A DNA stretch of 64,000 nucleotides from Chromera velia (Eukaryota > Sar > Chromeraceae): positions 1-64,000 of the forward strand of contig JAHBMJ010002506.1 in NCBI GenBank assembly GCA_018398765.1, in the 5' to 3' direction. A model generated the notes under the pieces. That model was not told the DNA's origin, did no database searches, and worked only from the letters and a program-made list of their open reading frames with translations. A program made the position numbers and the translations under genes. Position 1 is the first letter of the stretch. Each line of letters begins with the position of its first letter. This document shows, in pieces, positions 1 through 10,417 of the stretch.

Positions 1-530
1 CCCTTGCTTTGGAGATGAGCGGTGCACCCAGGGAGAGAACAGAGAAATCAGACTTTGTGTCACAAATTGCAAGGAAAGAAAAGTTTCATGTCAATGTTAA
101 ATGACAGTAAATGATTTGAAAAGTAAATTTTCTTCAGGACTAGATTTCTTTAAAGTTGAATGCATCTATAATTTATTTTTTATAAAAATGCACACAAATT
201 AATGTCCAGGGTATGCGCATGCATGGTACGCAGTTCAGCCAGCTATAGCTGGAGTCAGCGGAGTCGAAGGCAGGTTCGGCTAGCTGTATTGTCTCATAGC
301 TGTCTCTCTCAGGTTGGCAGTCAGGGATTTGAATCGCGCCGTGTTTTTCGCTGGAAAACGGTTGGCACTGCTTCCACTGAGCAGCATTCTTTCGTCTTCG
401 CGCTCTGTGATTCATTTTGTCAAGGAGAGGGGGTGCCGGCTCCTTCGTCTTGATGTCACAATTCGTCCTTTTTTGTGCCCTTCTGGTGGCTGTGGGTGGA
501 GACCCTCCTGTAACACACCACCATAGAATT
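1..530. other. Upstream region of the first gene; no supported gene
   Basis: I see no convincing coding exon here. An alternative start exists at 452, where a short frame begins with a hydrophobic signal-like stretch (MSQFVLFCALLVAV) in the same frame as the preferred start at 531. Confidence 0.4.
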
Positions 531-1988
531 ATGGGTTGTAGCAATTCGGTGGGAAAAAGAAGGATTTCACAGGCGGAGTTTCTCTGCTGCTCGGGTGATG
601 CCACACGGAATCCAGAATCCTCTGCCGTCTCTTCTCCTCCGTCTCCCTCATGTCGGACAAGGCGTTTGGGGTTTCTCTGCGGGTCGCTTCGCCCCTCCTC
701 GAGCAGAGTGCGAAGGCATGTGTCTCGCTCCATTTCTCCCTTATCAACAAGGACCCATCTGAGAGCACAGGGAAAAGAATCCCTTTCGAACGAGGGAACA
801 GGAGGGTCGAAGGACGAAGACGAAAGACTGTTCCAGAGTATGGTCAACGGAACCACTGAAAAGCTGGTGAAGGTGAGTGAGCCATTAAACAGCAATACAG
901 GACGACAAAGATTCAATCAATCATTTCGTGCAGCACTTCTCGTAGCCCAACACGGCAACCCAGAGAGGGACGAGAGAGATCCTTCTGGCGTTCCTGCCTG
1001 CTTTCCTTCCTTCAGTATTTCTTTCCGTCGAGGATTTCACCAGGCAGGGACGCAGTGCTCTTTAGTGAAGGACGGAGCTGTGAAGAGATTTTCTTTCTTT
1101 GTTCTCTCCTGTACTTCTTGGCTTTCACTTTGTGCGTGGATTTTTCTCTGTGGTTTTATGTTTCTTTTTTCGTCTTCTTCCACCACGTAAGTTGGGCGAA
1201 CGCAAGCGTTTTTCATGTGTTGTCTTCTGGAAGCGTGGGAAATTCGTTGACTTGTTTGAGCCCTGGTAGAAGTAAACTTGGGAAGACGAAAAGGGAGAGA
1301 AAGGAAAATAATTGTTACACAGAGAGAAAAACAGGCGGGCGAATATATGTTTTTTTGATCGATGCAGAACCTGAATGGTTCGGAGGTCTTTCTCCTCAGA
1401 CAGACAGAAGACAAAGACCTAGGGCGAAGACATTTTGGATTCGTCCGATGGCTGGAGGAATCGGCGATCATCTCGTCAGTCAGTCAGTGAGTCTATGCGT
1501 GCATTTACTTTCATACAGAATTCTTTTGTAAAAGAATATTCGTGCAAAAGAATTCTGTATGAAAGTAAATGCATGCACCGATGGCCAGAGGAATCGTCGA
1601 TCATCTCGTCAGTCAGCGAGTCTATGCGAACAAGGAAGTGTTCAGGCAGGGAGATTCGCGTCGGCCTGTGGTTGTACATTTTCTACATTCGCTAGAGCGT
1701 TCGGGAGAATATCGTCATCAGCTGTTGAGTCAGTGCTCGGGCATTGCTGTTCTTTCTTTTTGTACTTTCTCTTGTGTGACGGGGGCCTAGCGATTGTCTT
1801 CGTGCTTCTCCAGATTGAAGGAGGGGATAAAAGGGGGGGAGGGAGAAAGGAAGGGACAAAAGGGGCGGGGCGAAAACGTCACCTTGTATCCGTTCCTCCT
1901 CTTCCTTTCTCATTCTTTCTTTTCTTACTCTCCAGCCTCACGCGGAAGCCCCTTCGTCCGTCCCTTCGGACGCCCTCATGCCTTTCCA

Positions 1989-2059
<71 letters not shown>

Positions 2060-3005
2060 CCGGACGGATGCAGTTTTGTGAATCGGATCAGTGAGTCATG
2101 TGGGGCTGTGGTGCCTCGAGTCGTTCCCTGGCGCGTGCGGGGAGTTCGGGGGGGGCTCTTCCACGCATTCCGGGATCCTCAGAGCGTCGACAACAGGGTT
2201 CGTTCGTTCGTTCGTTCCTAAGGTTGTTGGTTTGTTTGTTGGTTAGTGGTTTGTTTCTTGGTTAGTTTGTTTGTTTGCTAGTCGTTGCGGGCGATTGATT
2301 TGCATCATGATAATGAGTCATGAAAAGACAGACCGGTGTTCCAGACGTCCTCTCGATCCCCCCCCCTCACAAAAAAAAAGAAAAAAAAAATCCAGACGTC
2401 CCCTCGATCCCCATGCATCCGACATCCCTCCATGCACGCAAACACATATTTAACATGCAAACAGCAGGAAAAAGAAAAAACTCCTAGCTTCCTGAACTGC
2501 GTGCCATGTCAGCACCACCAGCCAGAGAAAGGGAAGAGAGGGAATTCATACATCTTCATTCCGAGCAGCCTCACCCGCCCTACTTGGGCGTTTCTCTTCT
2601 CCCCCTTTTTTCGCTAGGAGGACTGACAAGAGGTTTCCCTGCGTGCCTGTTGTTCCTCAGTTAATTGTCCCATTGATTGTCCGTTCTTTCTTTCCCTTTC
2701 TGGAATTAAGCAGACCGAGCTCCCAGTTGCGATCGACCCTATCAGCGTGGACATCTCAAACTTCCAATCGAGGGCCTTCGCAGTCTCCAGAGTCTATCTG
2801 GAAATTCATAAGTCAGCCAGGAACACAGACAGACCGACCGACAGCCAGACAGACAGACAGACCGACAGACAGACAGACCGACAGACAGACAGGATAGATG
2901 GATGAATGAATAGAAAGTGAACGGATGAAGCAAGCGTCCATCCGGGAAATGCAAAAGTGCCAGCAAATTAACGGTGACGTCGACTTTTGATTTTTTTTTC
3001 TTTCA

Positions 3006-3038
<33 letters not shown>

Positions 3039-3398
3039 TTCTTGCGTTCCTGGGGAACGAAGCGATAGATGCAGCTGCATGATTATTGGGTCTGTCTGTG
3101 GTTCAACTAATTTCTCCCCTTGTCTGACATTTTTCAGACTGGAGGGAGGGAGGGGGCAGGCAAGACGGACAGCAGTCTTTTCTTTTGTTTGCATAAAGAA
3201 TGGCAAGGACAGTCTGGAGTTTGAAAGAATGAGCTCAACGGACGTCGGAAGACACAAAAGGCAAGGGCGGATGAAAAGAAAAAAAGCAAAAGGAAGAAGG
3301 ATCGTCCTCTCCTTCCTCCTGCCCTATGCAGGTGAGAAAAGAGCCGGGATCATTGTCTGACGAAATCTGTACTTTCAATCTGAATGAGGAATCACGAC

Positions 3399-3470
<72 letters not shown>

Positions 3471-6400
3471 TATATATACATATATATATTGTCTGGCTAA
3501 ATAAATGCAGCCTTACCGTCAACCCTCGAGCAATCTCCCGATTTCGAAGGAGGGCGCTTCTTGAGACTTGGAAGCAATTCGGGAACGGCACGGGGCTGTG
3601 GCCTGTTGAGGATGGACCCATCACCGATAAAAGTCTGGTCGGTTTGTGAGAATATTTTTTGGGGGGGCAGATATTCTCTTTGGCGTGTGTTTGTTCATTT
3701 TGGACATGCAGGGAACAGACGGCTTTTTTTTGTCTCTGTTCGCCCTTAATCTCTGAAATGTAATTCCTTTTCAGCTCAAATTTGTGTTGGTGTTCTGACT
3801 GAACATTTTTGTCCCTGTGTACCTGAACATTCGTCGTGTTCTTGTGCTTGAATCGCTGGTGAAAATGTGCATGTGCGTATGTGGTTAAGCGAAAAGTAAA
3901 TGTTGCTCATTGCATGTTCTGTCTGTTGGTCTCACCTCTCTGTCCGTCTTTCTCCCTCCCCCCCCCCAGGGGGGCTTTGTCTTCAAACACACACGAGAGA
4001 GTCAACTTGGCGGGGGGCACGGGTATGTATCCTTTCATCCCTCCATTCGGTCTGTCTGCAGTTGGAAGAGGAAATCTTCGGAGGTCCATTCAACGTCAAT
4101 CTGGCGGCCTTCGTCACCCCAAGCGACATTCAAAGATCTCCGTGTACGTCTGTCTTTTTTTTTCTGTATGAGAGTAATTCTGTGTGAAAAAGTAAATGCA
4201 TACACGGGGGCCTTCGTCACCCCAAGCGACATTCAAAGATCTCCCTGTACGTCTGTCAGTTAGTCAGCTCTCTCTCTTAGCAGAGGAAGAAGGCGGGGGG
4301 TGTTGGCTGAAGCATGACAGAAGAGACATGCAGAACCATTTGGAAAGAGGCTGTTGACTGCCTTGTCTGAGGAGAGACCCCCAAGTGTGTTCCGAAAACC
4401 AGAAAGAAAGAAAGAAAGCAAAGAGAAAAAATGCATGGTAGAGAGAGAAGGCAAACATCCAACGGAGCTTTTTCGTCGCACACCTCCTGACCTTGCGTCC
4501 TTTGCGCCGCCTTCCATGAGGAGGGGACCCAATGTGAATGTTCGTTCAAGTACCTACAGAATTGCTAGCACGCCCCCCCCTTTTACCCCCCAGAGAGTTT
4601 CCCTTTGGCAAGGGCCGCGAGTGATGAGCGATCGACAAAGGACCTCTGATTCCTTCCCACTTGCATCTTTCTTGGGAGAGAAACAGTCAGCGTGTGTGTG
4701 TGTGTGTGTGTACGTGTACGTGTACGTGTACGGAACGAACGCAGGGTTTAGGATTAAGGTCCAACAGTTGCTCATTCGGATGTTGGACAAAACGGGATTG
4801 AATGAATATGTCACGGTAGGTGTCTTTTTTCGTCTGTGCTTCACTCCAGGGTCTCATTTCCTTTTCTGTGTGCTGCCGTTTCTGTTCACACTGCCGTCTC
4901 TGAGATTTGGTGTCGCAGGGGGTCGAAAAGCGAAATCCGCGAATAGACACCCCCCTCTCTCTTTCTCTTTCTCTGCCCCAATCTGTCTATCTATCTGTTC
5001 ATTTGATTATCCCTCTCCGGCGGTTGTTCTCTCTCCTTTTCATTTTAATTCTGCATGGTCTCTTTGGTCCATGCATGCAGTCATTTTTTTAATATGTCTT
5101 TGCCGATGCATGTGCACTTGTGGATCTACTTGTTTGCCCTCTTGGAGACGCTCTTTTCTTGCCTGTCTGACAAACTGGAGGCAGGGAGGGAGGAAGCTCT
5201 CTTGCCTGTCTGGCAAACTGGAGGCAGGGAGGGAGGAAGCTCTCTTGCCTGTCTGACAAACTTGAGGCAGGGAGGAAGCAACTCTCTTGTCTGTCCGACA
5301 AACTGGAGGCAGGGAGGGAGGAAGCAAGAATACTTTCTCCAGTTGAATCCCATTCCTTCCCCTCTCTTTGCTTCTTTTGGCTGCGTCACTCTCCCCGATT
5401 TGTTCGGGCCTATCCAGGCCCCATGGTTCTAACTGACTTGACCGTAAAAGAATGCGACTGAGACAAAGAAAGAATTACAGTCGATCAATGAATGAATGAA
5501 TGAGGGGTGCATGCAGGCCAACGTGACCGGACTGACGATCGAAGAGAACCGCTTTGTGGCCAGAGCCGACATTTATGACGTGGGAGCCTTCAAACGATCC
5601 ACTGAGTGCGTCCCTTCTCTTCTCTCTCACTGTCTTCCCTTCTCTTTCTCTCTCTCTCATGCCGTACATCTCTCTCTGTCCGGGTCTCTCTCTCTCTGTC
5701 TCCAACTGTTGCAACGGAATTAAGGGAGTTCTGAGGGGAAACTTTGTTGGATTTCGTTGAAGGCTAAGCGAAAGGGGAAAAACCTCTGGAGGGAATTGAG
5801 AGACGGACGGACGCACCCAGGAATTCTCTTCCCTCCCTGCCTGTCTGTTCTTGAGCGTTTCTCCACTTCTGGCCTTTCTTTCCACCGCCCCTCCTGCATG
5901 CATTCATGCCTGTGGTTGCATCCCTGCACCCCTGTCGGTCTGCCTCCAGGGTGTCATTTCGGGTCAACGACACCCACAGCAAAGGCGACCAGGACGTCTT
6001 CAGGGTGATGTCAGTCAGTCAGTCGTTAGGGCGAGTTATTGGGTAGACAGAGAACGATCGAAAGATGTTCCAGTCATGATTGGAATCTGTGAGAGTGCAG
6101 CGCTGTTTTCAGAAGTGCATAAGCTTCATGTATATATCTATGCGACTTTGTGAGCTTGTGAGAAGCTGCTGTGAGAGCTTTCGAACCTTCGGCGTCAAGT
6201 GGCACCTCCATTGGACGTTCTCCTTACGTGGAAGAGAAACGTCTGTCAAGACTTAATTCAGTCAGGCAGCAGGTGCCCTTCATCCGGCTTGGCCTTCTGC
6301 GAACACGTAGAAAGTGCAGACTTCCTTGCTTACCCGCACACACCCCTTCTCTCTCTGCGCCTCTGTGTGTGTGTGTGTGTGTGTGTGTGCAGAGATCTGA

Positions 6401-8004
6401 AACCTGGTGGGTTGAAGTTCGAAAAGACGGTGAGTCGAGTTGCTTCGAGGTAGAGGGGCTAGGCGAAAAAGGGCGGCGGCAGGGTGAATTGAGCACAGGG
6501 GACTCCAAAAGCAACAACCAGGAAAGAGCGGAAGGAAGGAAGACGAGAGAAGAGTAGTGAAAGGAGAGACAAAGAAAACAGGTGAAGGGGGGGGGGAAGT
6601 CAAATAGCATCATGCCTCTCCCTGCATGCCTCTTTATCACTTCTTACCTCGTGTTGCCTCTCTCAGCAGAGATGTTTGACTCTCTTCGTTACTATTATCA
6701 TTTTCGCTTTTTTCAGGACATCTCGGTCGGAATCGGGCGACACACAAAGGCAGACCTTCACTACACCAACAATGGGGTGGGTGGGTGGGTGGGTGGGTGG
6801 GTGGTTCGATTTGTCTGTCAGTGATTGCATGGGTCGGGGGATTGCTGTCTGTCTGTCTGTCTGGATGGATGGATGGATGGATACCTGTCCTGAACAGCTT
6901 TCTGACAATATGTGTTTGGAAGGGTAGGCGCAGGAGGCGGATGGATTCAATGAGGGCTGTCAGGGCTTTGCCCCCGAATCGTTCCTTCCATTTGATTGTG
7001 TGCTTAGTCGGTGCACCGACGTGCTCTCTCTCTTTCTTGTCTCTCTCCGTTCTCTAAGTTTCACTCTCTGCTTCTCTTCCCTCTCCGACAGTACCGTGAC
7101 GCCTGCTTTTCCTCCGGCGTTTTGTTTTGTTTTTGCGAGGGAGGGAGGAGATAGGGAAGAGATTTGTTTTTGACCCTCGCTGATGGATAGACGAAAGGAC
7201 GGAGGGAGGGATAGATGGATGGATGGATGAGCGATTGCGTGCAGCTATTGGTGCTTGCAAAGCTCAAGTTGGCTGTCCCTAATCCGCGACTGGTTGGTTG
7301 GTTTGCTCCAGCTCTTTCTTCTTTTCTTTCTCTCTGGTGTTTTATTCTTCTTTCGTACGCGCCGATTTTCCTTCTTTCGGATTTTGGTCGCCTCATTCCG
7401 GCTTTCTTCTCGACGCACGCCTTGCCCTGACACGTCTGACGGTCCGTCCAGACATGCATGCGTAAAGAAAGAAGGAAGGAAGGAGGGAAAGGAAGGAAGG
7501 AAGGAAGGAGTTTGCAGAAGAGGACAACACCAGAGACAGCCTGGCTAAATGAAATACATGAGGCTCGTGATGTCTTTCTTTTGGCTGTGTCTAACTAAGT
7601 GCATCGGAGACTGACTCACTTTCCTCAAGCCGCATCGGGGAATCTGTCTGGCCTGGGAGAAGAATTAGAGGGGCTTTTGACGAGAAAAAAGATTTGTTGT
7701 TGGCCTGCATGGCTTTGTAACTCCATCCATCTGTGCATGATCGATGGATGATGCAGCTGCGTGGAGACGGACGGAATTTTGAGTTTGACATTGCGTACCT
7801 CTACTCTGCTTTCCTTCGAAAGTGAGTGAGTGCAAAAGCTAGGTGAGGGCTGACTCATTCGACTTGGCAGTTTTGCTTCTGCCTGAAACTTCGTTTTTTC
7901 TTTGCGTCTCTGTGTTGCACCGCTTTCTGGCCTGGATTGATGCCGTGTGTGCGGGCTGTTTTTCAGCTCTCCGTGAGTGATTCTTTTTCATTCACAGACA
8001 CAAA

Positions 8005-8040
<36 letters not shown>

Positions 8041-8120
8041 CAGAGTAGGAGAGAGACACGGTTAGACGGTGACAACCCTCAGTTGAGTCGCGGCCTCTTT
8101 TCTTCCCGCTTTTCTTCCTT

Positions 8121-8151
<31 letters not shown>

Positions 8152-8328
8152 TCCTTTTTTGTGTGTCCCCTCCACAATTCGCTCCGAGGTTCCCCTTTGT
8201 GTTCTTCTTGCCTGCTTCTTCTTACTGAGAGGAGCAGCGAAACTCGAAGGAAGCAAGAGGATGGAAACAGGTGGAGACTCAAAAAAAGAAACACCGACTG
8301 GAAGCAAAATGGAAAAGAAGAAAAACTG

Positions 8329-8371
<43 letters not shown>

Positions 8372-10417
8372 TGTGGGTGTATGTGTGTGTGTATGTGTGT
8401 GTGTGTAGGAGAGAGTGAGCGGTGGGGGGAGGGATGCAGAAGTCTTTCGGATTCCCCGCCTCTGTCTATCTGTCTGTCTGTGTGTGCATGAACGAACGAA
8501 CGAACGAATGAATGAATGAATGAATGAATGAATGAATGAACGAATGAATGAATGAACGAATGAATGCAGACGAATTAACGGTGTGTTCAGTGCGGGTCCG
8601 AGAGCCCCCGACGAGATTGTAGGCGACGACTTTGACGAGAGGAGTCTCACAAAAGTCAAGGCAGGTGGGGGTTGAGAAGGAGACGGAGACAGTCACACCA
8701 CCCGAACCTTCACGATGACGCCAAGGTGCCCGCCCGCCTCGGTCGGCCGGCTGGCTCATTGAAGAGAGAGAAGAGAAGAGAAAAGAGAGAGAAAAGAAGA
8801 GAAAAGAAGCGAGGAGGAAAGAAGAGAGAGAAGAGAAAAGAAGAGAAGAGAGGAGAAAAGAAGGGAGAGAAAAGAAGAGAAAAGAAAAGAAGCGAGAGAA
8901 AAGAAGAGAGAGAAGAGAAAAGAAGAGAGAGAAGAGAAAATAAGAGAAAAGAAAAGAAGAGAAGAGGAACAATGAGCCTAATCGAGCCGTTGGCTGCATG
9001 GCTTGGTCAGTACGCTCGACTGGAGTGAGTGGCCCTTCCGATACCTATCAATTAATCAATCACCGGTTTTTCGTTAATTGAACGAGGGCCTGAGTCGTGC
9101 GTATGTACGCACACTTCGCTCTCTCCCCCATGACTCTGTACTGTCCGACTCGATGTGGGTATGCAAGGATGCAGGGGGTGGCCGATGACTATCCCTGACA
9201 CATCCGCAGTCTCGCTAGAGACGTCCACGCAAAGATCAGCAAAGCCACAGAAGCAGGACTCCCCCCATTCCGATGGTTCCACCAGAAAGTGAACACAGAG
9301 ACCCAGAAGCAACAGGAGTGGAAGGAAGGCCGCTCCAGCTGCGGCAATGGACATGCATGTGGGAGAGGAGATCATGCAGCCTTCCTTACACCTTGACGTC
9401 CAACGCATTTGTTGCCCCTGTAGTTACAAGGGGACGGGGGCCGTGCAGGAGACATGCAGCTAGTCTGGTTCAGCTCACGGCGCGGCTGCGGCTGCCTTCC
9501 TGGGTCTGCTCTGCAACACAGCGGGAAGGGAAAAGCTTGCAAAGCGGTTCAAAGCCTTCGTTGGTGCTCTGTGTGTCTTCGGCAAATTCAAACTTGATTC
9601 AGGTCGGTGAGAGAGAGAGAGAGAGAGAGAGCCAGAAAGGCACGTGATAACCGTTTCAGTATGCAATCTATCGATCAAGGTAGAATGAAAAAAACATTTC
9701 AGAAGGGACTTTCAGAAGAGAACAACAAAAAGGACAAGTGAGAACGCCAATTGTACTTTCCTGCATCTGTTTTTTTTTTCCTCACCGTCATTTTTTTTCT
9801 GTCTCTCCCTCCCTCTGAGAGAGTCTCTCTCTCTCTCTCTCTCTCCCTGTGCTTTGTCATTTTGTGAAGAAAGAAGTTGCGTTCCGATATATGTTTCTGT
9901 CTGCAGAGATACAGAGAATGGCCCCCGGAGCGCGTGGACCAATTTGTTTGAAAGGGTAGATGATGTGTGGATTCACACAATGAGCTTTGTCTTTTTCTCT
10001 CTTTTTTTCCCTGTAATTAGGTTGTAAGAGCGACTGCAGTTGTTTCTTTTCCCTGGTCCATTTTGTTTGCTGGGCTCAGTCGGTCAGAGTATGCGGCTGT
10101 TTTGTCCATCTGATTTTTGTTTTTTCTTTGTGCGCCCGCATCGCCTCCCTTTTTTTCTTGCGTTCGTTCGGCGATACTTGCGGGGGGGGGGTTGATATTC
10201 GGACGATGAAAGCGGTGGCATCGATCCTATCTCTGAGTCCCTCGAACAAGTCGGCCAGGACTTGCCGGGAGGACAGCTGGAACAGCAGACTGAGTGGAAA
10301 CGCCGGCGGCGGGATGGCTTTACAGGGTCCGACAGCGACGTCCGGCCTTTAGCAATGCTCCGGCACCGCACTTCACGCGCCGCCCGCCGCCCACAGAAGG
10401 CACGAACCAATTATTGA
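531..10417 (+). CDS. Multi-exon gene, acylated LmeA/DUF2993-like protein (tentative)
   Basis: Hand-built model. Phase-consistent exons: 531-872, (1400-1486), 2714-2811, 3511-3637, 4062-4143, 4745-4815, 5517-5605, 5950-6004, about 6393-6430, 6717-6776, 7245-7292, 7757-7821, 8570-8664, 9522-9602, 9907-9955, 10213-10417 (stop TGA 10415-10417). The junction between the exons at 5950 and 6393 does not match in phase and may hide an exon; the exon at 1400 is in phase but unproven. The start at 531 was chosen because it reads MGCSNSVGKRR, a classic N-myristoylation motif (Gly2, Ser6) with an adjacent Cys for palmitoylation; a signal-like start at 452 is the alternative. The central exons (FNVNLAAFVTPSDIQRSPW, then KVQQLLIRMLDKTGL, then LTIEENRFVARADIY) have the pattern of LmeA/DUF2993: strand, 'lt..Dl..sp.f' helix, then 'l..edgr..v.a'. 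That suggests a lipid- or membrane-associated protein. The C-terminal exon is Arg/Gln-rich and charged. Family assignment is uncertain; exon structure is more secure. Confidence 0.5.
1445..1628. mobile_element. Palindromic element with long flanking duplications, copy A
   Basis: A 78-bp insert (1500-1577) has perfect 29-bp terminal inverted repeats (1500-1528 and 1545-1573; ends TGCATTTACTTTCATACAG). It is bracketed by direct copies of the same roughly 51-55 bp sequence at 1445-1499 and 1578-1628, with a few substitutions and a 4-nt CAGT difference. The left copy ends a candidate exon (1400-1486) and carries its GTGAGT donor at 1487; in the right copy this site reads GCGAGT. No coding capacity. 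See copies B and C. Confidence 0.8.
1992..2057. repeat. (CT)n then (GT)n compound microsatellite
   Basis: A run of CT dinucleotides passes directly into GT dinucleotides. It lies in an intron of the plus-strand gene. This compound polypyrimidine then GT arrangement recurs at 8329-8407 and in mirror form on the other strand at 14060-14125, 17160-17220, 44590-44672 and 61430-61520. Confidence 0.9.
3401..3490. repeat. (AT)n microsatellite preceding an acceptor
   Basis: About 90 bp of TA/TG-interrupted AT dinucleotides, ending 20 bp before the AG acceptor of the exon starting at 3511. Confidence 0.9.
4106..4257. mobile_element. Palindromic element with long flanking duplications, copy B
   Basis: Direct copies of a 49-bp sequence lie at 4106-4154 and 4209-4257 (one mismatch, G/C at the middle of the donor region). 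The left copy is the 3' end of the exon 4062-4143 (ending FVTPSDIQRSP) plus its donor GTACGT. Between them is a 54-bp insert whose right half (AATTCTGTGTGAAAAAGTAAATGCA-like, 4176-4200) is related to the right terminal repeat of copy A; the left terminal repeat is decayed into a T-tract followed by CTGTATGAGAGTAATTC. Confidence 0.7.
5155..5326. repeat. About 43-bp minisatellite, four copies
   Basis: Four head-to-tail copies of a unit containing CTGTCTGACAAACTGGAGG followed by CAGGGAGGGAGGAAG. Copy three lacks a few bases in the purine tail. It sits in an intron of the plus-strand gene between exons at 4815 and 5517. Confidence 0.85.
8329..8566. repeat. (CT)n/(GT)n and (GAAT)n simple repeats
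   Basis: A CT run passes into GT repeats (8329-8407), then a (GAAT)/(GAAC) tetranucleotide array (8489-8566) that ends at the TGCAG acceptor of the exon starting at 8570. Confidence 0.9.
8759..8973. repeat. Purine-only GAGAA/GAAAA repeat tract
   Basis: More than 200 bp of almost uninterrupted purines on the plus strand (AGAGAAGAGAAAAGAAG variants). It could form H-DNA. It lies in the intron between exons ending 8664 and starting 9522. Confidence 0.9.

Noticed and set aside
5157-5330. CRISPR-like array
   Set aside because: Four head-to-tail copies without unique spacers; it is a minisatellite in a eukaryotic intron.
8466-8999. 177-codon minus-strand frame rich in Phe/Leu/Ser
   Set aside because: It is translation of the purine tract and (GAAT)n repeats through an intron; no domain or splice logic.
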